Below, piece by piece: positions 62,554-64,000 of a stretch of DNA of 64,000 nucleotides (the first letter of the stretch is position 1; the number at the start of each line of letters is the position of its first letter). The position numbers were made by a program, and so were the translations under genes. The stretch is taken from NCBI RefSeq assembly GCF_009928425.1, contig NZ_JAABNS010000001.1, positions 1,364,001 to 1,428,000 of the forward strand, in the 5' to 3' direction. The notes under the pieces are model-generated. The model was not told where the DNA came from. It saw nothing but the letters and a program-made list of their open reading frames with translations, and did not search any database. Origin of the DNA: Pseudarthrobacter sp. ATCC 49987. Its GTDB lineage: Bacteria > Actinomycetota > Actinomycetes > Actinomycetales > Micrococcaceae.

Positions 62554-63804
62554 ATGAGTCAGGAACAGCCACCAATCCGCAGCCGTCGCGAACTGCGACA
62601 GGCCAGAGATGAACGCCTGGAAGCGAACCAGGAGCCCGGAACCCCAGGTCCCGGCGCGGTTCCGCCTGCCTCGAATACCCCTGTTGATCCCGGCGAGCCC
62701 ACCGAAGCGGAAGTCACCGGCCGGCGCCGGATTCCCGGACCCGTGGACTCGGCCCGCAACACCGCCGGCTCGGAACGGTCCTCGCAGGTCCGTGCCCGGG
62801 ACCGCGCCACCTTGCGCACCATCAAGGAACTCGCCGAAAAAGAAGGCAATCTCGCCGGCGGCGGACAGCCCACCAGGCGCCAGCTCCGGCTGCTGCAGCT
62901 GGCCGCCGAAACGTCCCCGGCGACCGCAGCCAACCTGATCGTCCCCGCCTCGCCCCGGACCCGGGCCACCCCGGTCGTCCCCCGGCCCGGCGCGGACAGC
63001 CCTCCCGCTGACACCGCCAAAGCCCCCGGGCGGACGGCCGACGGCGCCCCGGCCGGCCCAGGCGGTCAGAGTCCCGCGGGGATGACCGTGGAACAGGCCC
63101 TCGCCGCACGGGAACTCCTGGCCCAGCAGGCCCAGAACCAGCTGGCCAAAATGGAGCACATCAACGCCACGGACCCCGACTCCGTCGATCCTCAGGTCCT
63201 GGCGGAGCAGATCGCCCTGGCCGAGCGGGCCGCCGTCCTGAACCGCCGGGCCGCCGCCAAGCAGAAGCTGGCCGAACAGGCCAGCACGCCGGAACCGGCG
63301 CGGAACGACCCCACCACAGCCAACAACCTGGCGATGGTCACACCCCTGGAGTTCGTCCAGGTCCCCGGCGTGGAGCGGCCCGTCTTGAAGCGCCCTGCCA
63401 CGTCCTACGTTCCGGTCGTGACCAACCCGGGCCCCCGGGTTGAGCCGTCCCGGAAGTCCGGTACCCGCCGTCAGGGTGCACCACGGCGGGGGGCTGCGGG
63501 CTCTGCATCCGGCCGCGCCGGCGTGCTTGCCCGCGCCGAAGCCGCCGCCAAGGCTGCCTCGGCACCGCAGGTAGTGTCCAGGCCCGCGCCAGGGATCCCC
63601 TCCGCGGGCATGTCCGAGGAGGACTTCACCGGCAGGCCACCCGTCGCCGCGAACACCGCCTACGGGCTCGATCCCCTCGACGCGGACACCGCCGGCCTCG
63701 GCCCGGCGCGGCGTCTGCGCCTCGTGCAGCTGGCGGTGCTGGCCCTCGGCGTCATTGCGCTGATTGCCGGCATCACACTGATCATCACTGGCCTCTCCGG
63801 CTAA
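62554..63804 (+). CDS. Long disordered protein with C-terminal membrane anchor
   Basis: This 416-aa protein begins with a basic RE-rich helix (SRRELRQARDERLEANQE), then Pro/Ala/Thr-rich disorder, a helical section (TVEQALAARELLAQQAQNQLAKMEHIN; EQIALAERAAVLNRRAAAKQKLAEQ), more disorder, and one C-terminal transmembrane span (LVQLAVLALGVIALIAGITLIITGL). A cytoplasmic scaffold anchored to the membrane fits; the function is unknown. Located between nadD and rsfS. Confidence 0.86.
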   Translation: MSQEQPPIRSRRELRQARDERLEANQEPGTPGPGAVPPASNTPVDPGEPTEAEVTGRRRIPGPVDSARNTAGSERSSQVRARDRATLRTIKELAEKEGNLAGGGQPTRRQLRLLQLAAETSPATAANLIVPASPRTRATPVVPRPGADSPPADTAKAPGRTADGAPAGPGGQSPAGMTVEQALAARELLAQQAQNQLAKMEHINATDPDSVDPQVLAEQIALAERAAVLNRRAAAKQKLAEQASTPEPARNDPTTANNLAMVTPLEFVQVPGVERPVLKRPATSYVPVVTNPGPRVEPSRKSGTRRQGAPRRGAAGSASGRAGVLARAEAAAKAASAPQVVSRPAPGIPSAGMSEEDFTGRPPVAANTAYGLDPLDADTAGLGPARRLRLVQLAVLALGVIALIAGITLIITGLSG

Positions 63805-63893
63805 GCACCTTCGTTCGTGGCCTTGCCCTTCCGGCAGACGGCCATTCCACGCATTTCCACAACAAAAGCTTTTTCACCCCAACAAGGAGTCCC

Positions 63894-64000
63894 GTGACTG
63901 CAACAGAATCATCCATCGCCTCAGCCCGCCACGCAGCCCGAGCTGCCGCGGAAAAACTCGCCGAGGACATCGTCGCCATGGACGTCAGCGAACGGCTGGC
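63894..64000 (+). CDS. rsfS: Ribosome silencing factor, 5' end only
   Basis: GTG with AAGGAG four bases upstream opens VTATESSIASARHAARAAAE then KLAEDIVAMDVSERL to the window edge. The phrase ARHAARAAAEKLAEDIVAMDVSE is the N-terminus of RsfS, which binds L14 and prevents subunit joining. The rest lies outside the window; nadD-to-rsfS order supports the call. Confidence 0.85.
   Translation, partial: MTATESSIASARHAARAAAEKLAEDIVAMDVSERL

Overview
The window is high-GC DNA from an actinobacterium of the family Micrococcaceae, most likely an Arthrobacter or Pseudarthrobacter relative. The evidence is the actinobacterial gene order clpP1-clpP2-clpX, valS, ileS-folC-DUF4233-ndk, VKOR, rne, rplU-rpmA-obg-proB-proA-nadD-rsfS, an ileS T-box of the translational type, a thiD-tenA fusion under a TPP riboswitch, and many genes whose start codon sits 6-8 bases after a -10 box (leaderless).

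Bases 1 to about 17,800 are the right-hand part of a temperate siphovirus prophage; the left part runs off the window. Almost all its genes lie on the minus strand and are tightly packed with ATGA/GTGA overlaps. Read right to left they are an immunity region (two divergent HTH regulators), an early region of small and cysteine-rich proteins with a ParB-like protein, a sliding-clamp-like protein fused to an FtsK gamma domain, an HNH protein and a VRR-NUC nuclease, then a packaging and head module (HNH, terminases, a 47-aa membrane peptide, portal, protease, capsid) and head-tail joining and tail tube genes. Lysis genes and the integrase are not here and should lie to the left. The right end is a junction in the anticodon loop of a tRNA-Arg(TCT) gene: only the 5' half of that tRNA is present, and the stop codon of the last phage gene falls inside the shared sequence.

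From 18 to 30 kb are housekeeping and accessory genes: a second SSB, the ABC-F protein EttA, acyl-CoA thioesterase, truncated haemoglobin, an MscS channel, an OsmC peroxidase, aminopeptidase N and ribose-5-phosphate isomerase B. Two genes here look broken: a Pr6Pr-type membrane protein (one-base frameshift) and a Nei/Fpg DNA glycosylase (nonsense codon plus loss of a zinc-finger cysteine). From 30 to 36 kb are tRNA-Gly(TCC), tRNA-Pro(TGG), trigger factor, the ClpP1P2 protease and its ClpX unfoldase, followed by a DsbA-like protein and an unassigned structured RNA of about 200 nt.

From 36 to 49 kb are valS, an SDR gene with an IS481-family element inserted exactly at its stop codon, an EEP-family membrane hydrolase, T-box-ileS-folC-DUF4233-ndk and a VKOR protein. 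From 49 to 64 kb are rne, an IS701-family element with a frameshifted transposase sitting just after the rne stop, the TPP-riboswitch thiD-tenA gene, rplU-rpmA-obg-proB-proA and the start of the nadD-rsfS cluster. Two long near-palindromes (30,235 and 48,678) lie between convergent genes.

The observation most likely to be new is the prophage clamp-FtsK-gamma fusion beside a ParB-like gene. The other points worth testing are the tRNA-like element at 13.2 kb, the structured RNA at 36.0-36.26 kb, and the three independent gene disruptions.
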